Assembly (NCBI RefSeq): GCF_000631985.1
Contig: NZ_JFYN01000005.1
Location: forward strand, 1 to 64,000
Source of the DNA: Pseudomonas sp. RIT288
GTDB taxonomy: Bacteria; Pseudomonadota; Gammaproteobacteria; Pseudomonadales; Pseudomonadaceae
DNA length: 64,000 bases
Direction: 5' to 3'
The notes below the pieces were generated by a model. That model was given only the letters and a program-made list of their open reading frames with translations. It was not told the origin of the DNA and ran no database searches. Of the stretch, positions 45,077 to 54,279 are shown piece after piece. The position numbers were made by a program, and so were the translations under genes. Position 1 is the stretch's first letter. Each line of letters begins with the position of its first letter.

Positions 45077-45448
45077 ATGTCACAACTTCAACCGGGAATG
45101 GCGCGCATCCGGGTCAAGGATCTGCGCCTGCGCACCTTTATCGGGATCAACGAGGACGAGATCCTCAACAAGCAGGATGTGCTGATCAATCTCACGATCC
45201 TGTACGCGGCGCAGGAAGCGGTGCGCGACAACGACATCGATCACGCGCTGAACTATCGCACTATCACCAAGGCGATCATCGCCCACGTCGAGGGCAACCG
45301 TTTTGCGCTGCTCGAACGCCTGACCCAGGAACTGCTGGATCTGGTGATGAGCAATACCGCCGTGCTGTACGCCGAAGTCGAAGTCGACAAGCCGCATGCG
45401 CTGCGTTTCGCCGAATCAGTGTCGATCACCCTCGCCGCCAGCCGCTGA
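45077..45448 (+). CDS. folX: Dihydroneopterin triphosphate 2'-epimerase FolX
   Basis: The 123-residue protein is of the FolB/FolX fold: [44 protein letters not shown] and [15 protein letters not shown]. The last segment and the folM-folE context favour FolX over the aldolase FolB. It epimerises dihydroneopterin triphosphate to dihydromonapterin triphosphate. The ATG abuts the folE stop. Confidence 0.9.
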   Translation: MSQLQPGMARIRVKDLRLRTFIGINEDEILNKQDVLINLTILYAAQEAVRDNDIDHALNYRTITKAIIAHVEGNRFALLERLTQELLDLVMSNTAVLYAEVEVDKPHALRFAESVSITLAASR

Positions 45449-45516
45449 GCGTGTCTGGCGCATCACGCGCCAGACTTTTATCATCCGCGCCACGAATAGA
45501 CTGCACAGAGCCCATC

Positions 45517-45813
45517 ATGACCGAGCAACAACGCCTCGAACTCGAAGCCGCCGCCTTCCGCCGGCTGGTCGCCCACCTGGACAGCCGCAAGGACGTGCAG
45601 AACATCGACCTGATGAACCTCGCCGGGTTCTGCCGCAACTGCCTGTCCAAGTGGTACAAGGCCGCCGCCGACGAGAAGCAGATCGAGGTCAGCCTCGACG
45701 ACGCCCGCGAAGTGGTTTACGGCATGCCTTACGCCGAGTGGAAGGCCCAATACCAGCAAGAAGCCAACGCCGAACAACAGGCGGCGTTCGCCAAAGGAAA
45801 ACCCAATGAGTGA
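45517..45813 (+). CDS. DUF1244-family protein
   Basis: The 98-residue protein has the family motif DLMNLAGFCRNCLSKWYKAAA and VYGMPYAEWKAQYQ. Function is unknown. It overlaps the HopJ-family gene by eight bases, a coupling I infer to reflect cotranscription with it. The ATG at 45517 has a weak ribosome site. Confidence 0.85.
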   Translation: MTEQQRLELEAAAFRRLVAHLDSRKDVQNIDLMNLAGFCRNCLSKWYKAAADEKQIEVSLDDAREVVYGMPYAEWKAQYQQEANAEQQAAFAKGKPNE

Positions 45814-46144
45814 TCTGAACACCCTGCGCGCCAGCCTCAAGAGCGGCGAACACGTTTTTGCCGACACCCTGGCTTTCATTGCCGTCGGTTATGACTACCA
45901 GCCTCAGGCGTTCAACAACGGAGGCGTGGAAAACGCCGCCGGGCAGAACGAAGGTTCGTGCAAGACGTTGGGTCTGGCACTGCTGGAAGGCTTGAGCGAT
46001 GAAGAAGCGCTGCTGGCATTCGGCGAACATTACCGCTCGGTAGTGGCGACACCTGAAGGCAGCGACCACGGCAATATCCGCGCGCTGATCAAGCACGGGC
46101 TGGCCGGTGTCAAATTCGAAGCACAGCCGCTGACCCGCCGCTGA
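45806..46144 (+). CDS. HopJ-family protein
   Basis: The 112-residue protein matches the HopJ (HopPmaJ) family: FADTLAFIAVGYDYQPQAFNNGG, ENAAGQNEGSCKTLGLALLEG and DHGNIRALIKHG. The family name comes from a proposed type III effector of P. syringae, but it is common in non-pathogens and here sits in a housekeeping-like context with no secretion genes. I see no reason to call it an effector. Confidence 0.87.
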   Translation: MSDLNTLRASLKSGEHVFADTLAFIAVGYDYQPQAFNNGGVENAAGQNEGSCKTLGLALLEGLSDEEALLAFGEHYRSVVATPEGSDHGNIRALIKHGLAGVKFEAQPLTRR

Positions 46145-46166
46145 TATCAGATCTAACGCCATTCCC

Positions 46167-46256
46167 TGTGGGAGCGAGCCTGCTCGCGAAAGCGGTGTAT
46201 CAGACATCCAGAATATTGACTGACATGACGCCTTCGCGAGCAGGCTCGCTCCCACA
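46167..46256. repeat. REP-type inverted repeat
   Basis: TGTGGGAGCGAGCCTGCTCGCGAA is complementary to TTCGCGAGCAGGCTCGCTCCCACA over a loop of about 42 bases. It lies between the convergent HopJ-family gene and trxB. Confidence 0.92.
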
Positions 46257-46287
46257 TTTGTTGTGTGGTGCTGTAAATAACAAGCAT

Positions 46288-46318
46288 AAAAAAACCGGCC
46301 GAAGCCGGTTTTTTTTTG
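46288..46318. terminator. Bidirectional Rho-independent terminator
   Basis: AAAAAAACCGG-CCGAAG-CCGGTTTTTTTT has A- and T-runs on both sides, so it can stop transcription from both trxB (minus) and the HopJ-family gene (plus). Confidence 0.92.
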
Positions 46319-46326
46319 TCTGCGAT

Positions 46327-47938
<1,612 letters not shown>

Positions 47939-48634
47939 TTAGAAGGCCCAACGAGCACCCAACAAAATTTCACTGGATACGAGGTTGGCCTTCATCTTCT
48001 CGTCCTGCAGGCCACGGGCATTCGGGAAGTTGTTCCAGCCACTTTCGGTATCACCCATGTCAACGTAGCGATAACCGAGGTCCAGCGCCAAGTGATCAGT
48101 CACGTCATACGCGACGCCCGCGCCGAGAGACCAAGCCAGATTGGTCTGTGTCGCCGAGCCGTACTGGCGTGACTCGTTACCCTGCCAGCCCTTAGATTCA
48201 AGTTGGGCCAGGCCCAGTCCGGCGGAACCGTAGAACGACATTTTCTCTGTCACACGGAAGTCCCGATAGGCGTTTAGCATTACGCGCCTGGACTCGATAT
48301 GGTGCTCGTTGAGGCTGGTGGGGAACGTGGTCGAGCCGCTGGTGAACTTGTCCTTTTGAGGCAGGGACAACTCGCCCTCCATGCGCCAGCCATTGCCGAA
48401 ACGATATCCAACACCGATGGAACCGGTCATGTCGTTCTGGGTATCGTTGCCGGAGACAAACGCGCCGATGCCGGGACGTGCGCTGGAGTCCATGTTGCGC
48501 GCTTTGCGCTCGGCGCTGATCACCCGGGCAACTCCGTAGTAACCCTCTTTTTCGGCAGGAGCGGCCACTGCCAGCGTAGTGTGGATGGCAGAGCTTACAA
48601 GCAATAACACAGGAAGAGTCTTCAACATTTGCAT
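47939..48634 (-). CDS. Outer-membrane beta-barrel protein
   Basis: The 231-residue product has a signal peptide (MQMLKTLPVLLLVSSAIHTT, cleavage near AVAAPA), then alternating strands typical of an eight-stranded Opa/OmpA-like barrel (IGVGYRFGNGWRMEGELSL, WSLGAGVAYDVTDHLALDLGYRYVDMG), ending LLGARWAF with terminal Phe. Function is unknown. The ATG at 48634 is chosen because it starts the signal peptide; the frame is open from 48721. It is 43 bases after katA and could be the last gene of that unit. Confidence 0.8.
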   Translation of the reverse strand: MQMLKTLPVLLLVSSAIHTTLAVAAPAEKEGYYGVARVISAERKARNMDSSARPGIGAFVSGNDTQNDMTGSIGVGYRFGNGWRMEGELSLPQKDKFTSGSTTFPTSLNEHHIESRRVMLNAYRDFRVTEKMSFYGSAGLGLAQLESKGWQGNESRQYGSATQTNLAWSLGAGVAYDVTDHLALDLGYRYVDMGDTESGWNNFPNARGLQDEKMKANLVSSEILLGARWAF

Positions 48635-48677
48635 GATATTTTTATCGCTTATGTCTAATGAATAACATTGGGCTTTA

Positions 48678-50126
48678 TTAGCCAAGTGGGACGCCCAAGG
48701 CTTGGGCGATACCTTCTCCATAAGCCGGATCGGCCTTGAAGAAATGTTGCAACTGGCGCTGAACTATCTCGACGCTGACACCAGACATCGCATCCACGAT
48801 GTTGTGGATCAACAGCGTCCGCTGCTGCTCACTCATTAAGCGGAACAGAGCGCCCGCGTGGCTGTAGTAGTCGGTGTCTTCGCGGTGATCGAAACGATCG
48901 GCCGCGCCACTGAGGGCAAGGGTCGGCTCCGCAGAGTGGCGAACCTGTTGCGGTGCATCGGCGTAGCTGTTCGGCTCGTAGTTCGGTGCCGCTCCACCAT
49001 TGCTGCCAAAGGCCATAGCCCCGTCACGCTGATGGTTGCTCACCGGGCAACGAGGCGCGTTGACCGGCAATTGCTGGTGATTGGTTCCAACCCGATACCG
49101 GTGAGCGTCGGCATAGGCGAATACGCGGCCTTGCAGCATGCGATCCGGCGATAGGCCGACACCCGGCACCATATTGCTTGGGCCAAAAGTCGCTTGCTCG
49201 ACCTCCGCGAAATAGTTCAGCGGGTTACGGTTGAGCTCTAGCTCACCGAGCTCGATCAACGGGAACTCCTTCTGTGACCAGGTCTTGGTCACGTCGAACG
49301 GGTTCTCGTAATGCACCGCAGCCTGCGCCTCGCTCATGATCTGAATGCAAACAGTCCACCGCGGAAAATCGCCGTGCTCGATAGTGTTGAACAGGTCACG
49401 CTGGGCATAGTCCGGATCGTTGCCAGCCAAGTGAGCTGCATCCTCCGGGGTCAGGTTTTTGATGCCCTGCTGAGTCTTGTAATGCCATTTCACCCAGTGA
49501 CGCTCACCCTTGGCGTTGATCAGGCTGTAGGTGTGACTCCCATAGCCATGCATATGCCGGTAGCCATCCGGAATCCCACGATCTGAAAACAGAATGGTGA
49601 TCTGGTGAAGAGCCTCGGGAGAGTAGGACCAGAAATCCCACATTGCCTGGGCGCTTTTCAAGTTGCTCTGTGGCAGGCGTTTCTGGGTGTGAATGAAGTC
49701 GGGGAACTTCAGTGGGTCTCGAATGAAGAACACAGGAGTGTTGTTGCCGACGATGTCCCAGTTACCCTCTTCGGTATAGAACTTCACGGCAAAACCGCGC
49801 GGGTCGCGCTCGGTGTCTGCCGAACCACGTTCGCCGCCGACCGTGGAGAAGCGCAGGAACACCGGCGTGCGTTTGCCCACGGACTCGAACAGCTTGGCGC
49901 ATGTGTAGTCGGTGATGTCCCGGGTCACAGTGAAAGTGCCGTAGGCACCCGAACCCTTGGCGTGAACACGACGCTCGGGAATGTTCTCTCGGTTGAAGTG
50001 CGCGAGCTTCTCGATCAGATGAAAATCGTCGAGCAGCAACGGACCGCGGGGACCCGCCGATCGGGAATTCTGGTTATCCGTGACGGGAGCACCACTGGCA
50101 GTGGTAAGCACTTTGATTTCACTCAT
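48678..50126 (-). CDS. katA: Monofunctional haem catalase
   Basis: The 482-residue enzyme breaks down hydrogen peroxide. It has the active-site His in [14 protein letters not shown], Asn in [11 protein letters not shown] and the haem-ligand Tyr motif [14 protein letters not shown] (about 335-350). [20 protein letters not shown] is also typical. The length fits small-subunit clade 3 catalases (KatA type). AAAGGACG precedes the ATG at 50126. It follows the OmpA-like gene by 28 bases and no signal peptide is seen. Confidence 0.92.
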   Translation of the reverse strand: MSEIKVLTTASGAPVTDNQNSRSAGPRGPLLLDDFHLIEKLAHFNRENIPERRVHAKGSGAYGTFTVTRDITDYTCAKLFESVGKRTPVFLRFSTVGGERGSADTERDPRGFAVKFYTEEGNWDIVGNNTPVFFIRDPLKFPDFIHTQKRLPQSNLKSAQAMWDFWSYSPEALHQITILFSDRGIPDGYRHMHGYGSHTYSLINAKGERHWVKWHYKTQQGIKNLTPEDAAHLAGNDPDYAQRDLFNTIEHGDFPRWTVCIQIMSEAQAAVHYENPFDVTKTWSQKEFPLIELGELELNRNPLNYFAEVEQATFGPSNMVPGVGLSPDRMLQGRVFAYADAHRYRVGTNHQQLPVNAPRCPVSNHQRDGAMAFGSNGGAAPNYEPNSYADAPQQVRHSAEPTLALSGAADRFDHREDTDYYSHAGALFRLMSEQQRTLLIHNIVDAMSGVSVEIVQRQLQHFFKADPAYGEGIAQALGVPLG

Positions 50127-50154
50127 GCTTAATCGTCCTTTGTCAGGCAGGCAG

Positions 50155-50922
50155 TTACCCGCGGCCATCAACAGCCGCGGCACCGTTGGAAATGATCACC
50201 TCGACCCGACGATTCAATTGGCGTGACTGCGCCGAGGCATCGTCGGCCACTGGATAGGCCTTGCCGTAGCCCTCGGTCTTTATGCGGTTCATGTCCACGC
50301 CCAGGCGTTGCAGGGCAAAGGCCACGCTTTCGGCGCGACGCTCGGAGAGCGTCTGGTTGAAGGCATCGCTACCCACGCTGTCGGTGAAGCCTTCGATACG
50401 CACCTTGCGCTCGGGGTTGCTGAGCAGAAAATCCGCCAGTTGCTGGACGTTGCGCTGGTTGCCGGGCTTGAGGCTGGCCTTACCGGTATCGAATAGCACG
50501 TCGCCGAAGGTGACCACTTCACCTCGTGGCGTCTGTTTGGCATTCATCGCCTGCAGGGCCTTGAGCTGCTGGGTACGTACATCCAGTTGCACCTGGGTGC
50601 GTTGCACATCGATATTGCTCAAGCCGGCCTCGGCCTTGCGCCCGAGAATGGTCTGCTCGGCCAAAGCGATTTTTTGCTTTGCCAGGTACGCGTATTGGTC
50701 GATCTCGGGAGCGCGGCGGTCCTGGATGGACAGCATGTCTGCCTTGCCCAAGGCGATAAACGCATCCTGGGTTTCCAAGGCAGCCAGAGTGCTCGACTCC
50801 GGCTTGCTCTCCAGCTGCGAATAGAGATCTCGCGCCTCAATCAGTTGTGGGTTCTCGGGGGTCGCCGCGCAACCAGTCAAGACCAGAGCGAAAACGCAAG
50901 CGGAGGGAAACAAAATACGCAT
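50155..50922 (-). CDS. OmpA-family lipoprotein
   Basis: The 255-residue protein has a lipoprotein signal ([13 protein letters not shown], Cys17) and a middle helical region with DUF4398-like character. The C-terminal OmpA domain (about 130-245) has [20 protein letters not shown] and [34 protein letters not shown]. It should anchor the outer membrane to peptidoglycan. It lies ten bases after the DUF4398 lipoprotein gene and upstream of katA. Confidence 0.88.
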   Translation of the reverse strand: MRILFPSACVFALVLTGCAATPENPQLIEARDLYSQLESKPESSTLAALETQDAFIALGKADMLSIQDRRAPEIDQYAYLAKQKIALAEQTILGRKAEAGLSNIDVQRTQVQLDVRTQQLKALQAMNAKQTPRGEVVTFGDVLFDTGKASLKPGNQRNVQQLADFLLSNPERKVRIEGFTDSVGSDAFNQTLSERRAESVAFALQRLGVDMNRIKTEGYGKAYPVADDASAQSRQLNRRVEVIISNGAAAVDGRG

Positions 50923-50932
50923 GAAGAAATCC

Positions 50933-51349
50933 TCAGTTGGAAAGCGGGGTGGTTGACTTCAAACCAGAGTCGGGGGCCTGTAGCATTTCCTGCTTGAGGA
51001 CCTGAATACCGGTCTGGGCATCCTTCAGCTCTTTCTGCAATTTCGCGGTACGCGCCATGCGCTCGGCCAATGCCGAGTCCGCCGCGATCTGCTCAGCCAG
51101 ACTCTTGGCCTTCCCGAAGTTTCTTTCGCCGAGCGCACGGTCCATCAACATGGTTTTGTCCTGCGCGGTTTTCATTTGTACCGGCGCGTATTGAGTCGCA
51201 CCTGCGGATACCGCGCGGCTCAGAGCATTACGTGCCAAGGAAACTTGTTCGTCAGGCGCAGGGACGCTGGCGCAGGCACTGATCAAGACAGTGCCGATGA
51301 GCAGCGAAGACCAGAAAAAGGCTCGCCGGAATACAGGTTTAGTACTCAT
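50933..51349 (-). CDS. DUF4398-family lipoprotein
   Basis: The 138-residue protein has a lipoprotein signal with ISACASVPAP and a helical DUF4398 domain (ISLARNALSRAVSAGATQYAPVQMKTAQDK-like, about 35-110) with a coiled-coil tail. Such proteins are usually paired with an OmpA-domain lipoprotein, as here. It heads the apparent operon DUF4398-OmpA-katA-barrel protein. Confidence 0.82.
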   Translation of the reverse strand: MSTKPVFRRAFFWSSLLIGTVLISACASVPAPDEQVSLARNALSRAVSAGATQYAPVQMKTAQDKTMLMDRALGERNFGKAKSLAEQIAADSALAERMARTAKLQKELKDAQTGIQVLKQEMLQAPDSGLKSTTPLSN

Positions 51350-51432
51350 AAAGTTCTCCAGATGTTCTCAATGCTTGAAGCCTTCCTCACCCAAGTGAGA
51401 GGCAATGGACATCCACACGCGCATTACCTGAC

Positions 51433-51467
51433 GGCAATGCACAGCGGCTTAGTGACGATTCATTGGG
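51433..51467 (-). promoter_or_regulatory. 35-base conserved segment upstream of the DUF4398 operon
   Basis: This stretch (GGCAATGCACAGCGGCTTAG then TGACGATTCATTGGG) matches 52419-52453, upstream of the carbonic anhydrase gene, at 29 of 35 positions. Both lie about 60-120 bases before minus-strand genes in the same orientation. A shared promoter or operator is the simplest reading. Confidence 0.5.
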
Positions 51468-51581
51468 CGGGTGGTCCACTGCTGCATCAGCCCCCGCCTA
51501 ACTTCTCAGCCAGTGCTGAAAAGCCGTACCTCATCTTGCGTGACCTCCCAAGCCAACAACCGAGGCAACGGCCTGAATTCC

Positions 51582-51599
51582 TGTAAGAAATTTCCCAAG
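51582..51599 (-). promoter_or_regulatory. Dyad box 1 (CTTGGGAAATTTCTTACA on the minus strand)
   Basis: This is one of four copies of an 18-base motif centred on GAAATTTC, all in the same orientation upstream of minus-strand genes; here about 230 bases before the DUF4398 gene. The sequence to its left (about 51538-51600) is also strongly similar to 54125-54190. It is probably a regulator-binding site. Confidence 0.6.
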
Positions 51600-51602
51600 G
51601 AT

Positions 51603-52358
51603 TTAGTCCTCGTCCACCTCGCGCTCATTGAGCGGTTGCGACGGACGATGGTTGTCGGGAAACAATTGGCGGATTTTCCGGATCTGGGTCTTTGACATTT
51701 CGATGGGTTGTTCGAACAGAACCCACTGCACCCCTTCCGTGCAGGGCGGCGTGGTCAGTGAGCCCTTGTAGAAGACATGATGGCTGGCGGCGGGCACTAG
51801 AGATCCGAGGTCCGGCGCGTCCTTTGCACTCAGGGTCAGGGTTTGGTTTTCATGATCGGGGAGTCGCTTCCACAACGAGGCAAGCTCACGGTTGTTTTTC
51901 CCTTCCTTGACAAAAAGCCCTATGACCAGCAAACGGCCGTCCGAGTCTTGGTTGACCAAGTGCATTTCCATTGGATACGACACATGGTCGATCTGGTGCT
52001 CGCTGGGGGTGTGAAAGTGGAACTGAACCAGGCGGTATTCGCGGCCCTTGAACGTGACGGTTTCCACATCACCCACGTTGGCCTGAATGCTGTGGCCATT
52101 GTTGACCACATCGAGCGACATCGCGCCGTAGCTGATTTTCAAGTCCGAGGCGCTGCCCGCAAGCGGGTGAATTTTTTTCAACTCGACATCGATGGGCGAC
52201 TGCTGTTCGCCTTGGGCGCACAGCTCGCTGCCCAGCATGCCCCAATGCGCGGGACCATGGGCCCCGTGATAATTCCAGTCAGCTCCATGCGAGTGCTGAC
52301 TGGCCAGGGAAAAGCACAATGGAACGATCAAATAAAAAGGACGAATAAATACGCTCAT
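51603..52358 (-). CDS. Alpha-class carbonic anhydrase, exported
   Basis: The 251-residue protein has a signal peptide (PFYLIVPLCFSLASQHSHGA) and the alpha-carbonic anhydrase fold: WNYHGAHGPAHWG and QSPIDV. The zinc ligands are in VQFHFHTPSEHQ (two His) and MEMHLVNQD (third His), and LTTPPCTEGVQWVLF follows. It hydrates carbon dioxide in the periplasm. The ATG at 52358 follows GAGG; the frame is open from 52430. Confidence 0.93.
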   Translation of the reverse strand: MSVFIRPFYLIVPLCFSLASQHSHGADWNYHGAHGPAHWGMLGSELCAQGEQQSPIDVELKKIHPLAGSASDLKISYGAMSLDVVNNGHSIQANVGDVETVTFKGREYRLVQFHFHTPSEHQIDHVSYPMEMHLVNQDSDGRLLVIGLFVKEGKNNRELASLWKRLPDHENQTLTLSAKDAPDLGSLVPAASHHVFYKGSLTTPPCTEGVQWVLFEQPIEMSKTQIRKIRQLFPDNHRPSQPLNEREVDED

Positions 52359-52418
52359 GAGGCCTCGTTTAAAAACCGTTAAATTCGACAGACGCGAATC
52401 CATACGCGTATCGCTACT

Positions 52419-52453
52419 GGCCATGCACAACGGCTTATTGACAGTTCATCGGG
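52419..52453 (-). promoter_or_regulatory. 35-base conserved segment upstream of the carbonic anhydrase gene
   Basis: GGCCATGCACAACGGCTTAT then TGACAGTTCATCGGG is the partner of the element at 51433-51467. It begins 60 bases before the carbonic anhydrase start. No certain -35/-10 hexamers were identified in it. Confidence 0.5.
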
Positions 52454-52889
52454 CCTGCCGGGCGGATCCACGCAACCACGACAACGCTTTAATGCCGGCC
52501 CACTGGACAGGTTGATCAATAAGGCTCATCAGCAGACTCAGCGAGTCAACGTCTGGGGGGACCGCCGAGCAGGCACGGAGCGATTGGTCCGCACTGTGCA
52601 ACACCAGCTCCAGCGATGGCTCTGGGCTGCCGTAGATCAGGACATGGCGGATATGCGGACGGGCACGACAGAACTGTTGCATGTCGATGCCATGCGGCAC
52701 GCCCAGGGTCTTGTTAACGATGAGCAGGTCAAACGTTTGGGTGGCATTACTGGTCAACAACATCAGTTCATCGAAGGTGCGGATGGGCGCGATGCGGTAG
52801 TAGTCGAGTCGGTTGAGCTGCTTCTCGATGTGCAGCAACTGCTCGTGACGCTCATCGGCGAGCAGGATGCGCAGTTTCTTGTCGCTCAT
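52446..52889 (-). CDS. Pseudo-receiver domain protein
   Basis: The 147-residue protein is a stand-alone CheY-like fold. The acidic pair is present (LLADER, Asp12-Glu13), but the phosphoacceptor position is Asn59 (DLLIVNKTLG) and the conserved Lys-Pro near the end is missing (ACSAVPPDV). It cannot be phosphorylated in the usual way and probably acts through protein contacts. Its start overlaps the stop of the REC-EAL gene (ATGA), suggesting they work together. Confidence 0.82.
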   Translation of the reverse strand: MSDKKLRILLADERHEQLLHIEKQLNRLDYYRIAPIRTFDELMLLTSNATQTFDLLIVNKTLGVPHGIDMQQFCRARPHIRHVLIYGSPEPSLELVLHSADQSLRACSAVPPDVDSLSLLMSLIDQPVQWAGIKALSWLRGSARQAR

Positions 52890-54091
52890 GCGCGCAGGCT
52901 CCGCTGTTGCCCACCCTCGAGCCAGCGCAACAGGTCGCCACCACTCATGGGCTTGGCGTACCAGTACCCCTGCCCCTGACTACAGCCCATGTTCAACAGA
53001 TGCTGACGTTGCTCATCGGTCTCGATACCCTCCACCACCACCGCCATGCCCAGGGCCTCCCCAAGCGCTAGAGTGCTGCTGACCACCGCATGGCAACGCG
53101 GCTCTTGGGTCAGCGCCTGGACGAACTCGGCATCCAGCTTGATTTCGTTGAAGGGCAGCTGGAGCAGGCGCTGGAGTGAAGAAAAGCCGCTGCCGAAATC
53201 ATCGATGGACAAGCGGCAACCCATCATCCGCAAGCGATACAGGCACTCCAGGCTGGTTTCCGGCGCTTGCAGCAGGCCGCTCTCGGTCAGCTCGAAGGTC
53301 AGGCTTGAACCCCGCGCGCCGTACTCACTGAGCAAAGTACGGATCTGTGAGGCGAGGGTACCGCTGGACAATTGTCCGGCGTGCAGATTGAAGGCGAAAT
53401 TCAGGTCATGCCCCAGCGTGCGCAATTGCTGTTGCAGCGCGAGCCCCTGGTGCAACTGCTGGCTCAGCAGCTCATCGAGCAAGTCGTACCGCTCCAGGAC
53501 CGGCAGGAAACAAGCCGGAGAAAGTACCTTGCCTGACGTATGCCGCCAGCGGGCAAGCACTTCGACGCCAGTGATTTCCCCTGTCTCCAGGATGAATTTT
53601 GGCTGAAAGAACCCACAGAGTTCGTGAGTCACCAGGGCCTCGCGTACCTGCGCCTCATCCGGAAAGATTTCCGGTGGTTCGGGCGGGATTGCGATACGCG
53701 GCGCACTGCAATGCTTTTTTAGCAGGCGCTCCAGGGTTTCGTAGTGCAGCGGCTTGCCGATATCGCCGAGCAGTTCCAGGTTCAACAGGGAAATGATCTG
53801 CCGCACTGTGCGCCGCAGGTCGGCGGACAGCGAGCTGCTGATGATCACCGAGCCCACCTGCCCCGAATGACCGACCGCCTGCAAGAACTCCAGGCCGTCC
53901 ATGCCATCCATGCGCAAGTCGCACAGGGCGATATCCACCGGGCCCACCTCGTTCAGCACCGCCAGCGCCTGCGCCCCGTCCGCGGCCTGGAACACCTGCG
54001 TGCAACCCATCTGCTGCAACATGCTCACGGCAATGGCGCGCTGGAACGAATGATCTTCAAGGACGATGACACGCAAAGTAGAAACAGGCAT
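52886..54091 (-). CDS. RocR-like response regulator with EAL phosphodiesterase domain
   Basis: The 401-residue protein has an N-terminal receiver with Asp58 (ALCDLRMDGMDG) and Lys in GDIGKPL, then an EAL domain (about 150-395). The first motif is EVL (GVEVLARW) rather than EAL, but catalytic residues appear kept: NLHAGQL, ELTESGLL, SIDDFGSGFSSL, KLDAEFV, VVEGIET and QGQGYWYAKP. It should hydrolyse c-di-GMP under phosphorelay control, like RocR of P. aeruginosa, which governs cup fimbriae. No histidine kinase is in the window. The ATG at 54091 is chosen over 54124 because it starts the receiver fold. Confidence 0.9.
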   Translation of the reverse strand: MPVSTLRVIVLEDHSFQRAIAVSMLQQMGCTQVFQAADGAQALAVLNEVGPVDIALCDLRMDGMDGLEFLQAVGHSGQVGSVIISSSLSADLRRTVRQIISLLNLELLGDIGKPLHYETLERLLKKHCSAPRIAIPPEPPEIFPDEAQVREALVTHELCGFFQPKFILETGEITGVEVLARWRHTSGKVLSPACFLPVLERYDLLDELLSQQLHQGLALQQQLRTLGHDLNFAFNLHAGQLSSGTLASQIRTLLSEYGARGSSLTFELTESGLLQAPETSLECLYRLRMMGCRLSIDDFGSGFSSLQRLLQLPFNEIKLDAEFVQALTQEPRCHAVVSSTLALGEALGMAVVVEGIETDEQRQHLLNMGCSQGQGYWYAKPMSGGDLLRWLEGGQQRSLRA

Positions 54092-54171
54092 TGGGACCCA
54101 CCCACGAGAAGTGTTGTACCGCATGTTGCGTGACCGGCCAGGAGAACAACCGAGGGAACGGCCTCAGTTGT

Positions 54172-54189
54172 TGTATGAAATTTCCCAAG
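54172..54189 (-). promoter_or_regulatory. Dyad box 2 (CTTGGGAAATTTCATACA on the minus strand)
   Basis: This copy lies 81 bases before the REC-EAL start. The segment from about 54117 to 54190 aligns with 51530-51600 over roughly 65 bases with about four-fifths identity, including CGGTTGTT and GGTCACGCAA on the minus strand, so the whole upstream region seems duplicated. Confidence 0.6.
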
Positions 54190-54243
54190 CAGCACCTCTC
54201 GAATAACAGCGTCGAAAGTGCAAAAAAATCCAGGCAAAAAAAA

Positions 54244-54261
54244 GCCCAGCCAAGGCTGGGC
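54244..54261 (-). terminator. Rho-independent terminator of the autotransporter gene
   Basis: GCCCAGCC-TT-GGCTGGGC on the minus strand is followed by TTTTTTTTG. It lies 19 bases past the autotransporter stop. Confidence 0.88.
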
Positions 54262-54279
54262 AAAGGGAGCAAACACGTT

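Noticed and set aside
45806..46144. Type III effector
   Set aside because: The family name suggests it, but there are no type III genes or hrp box nearby and the gene is widespread in non-pathogens.
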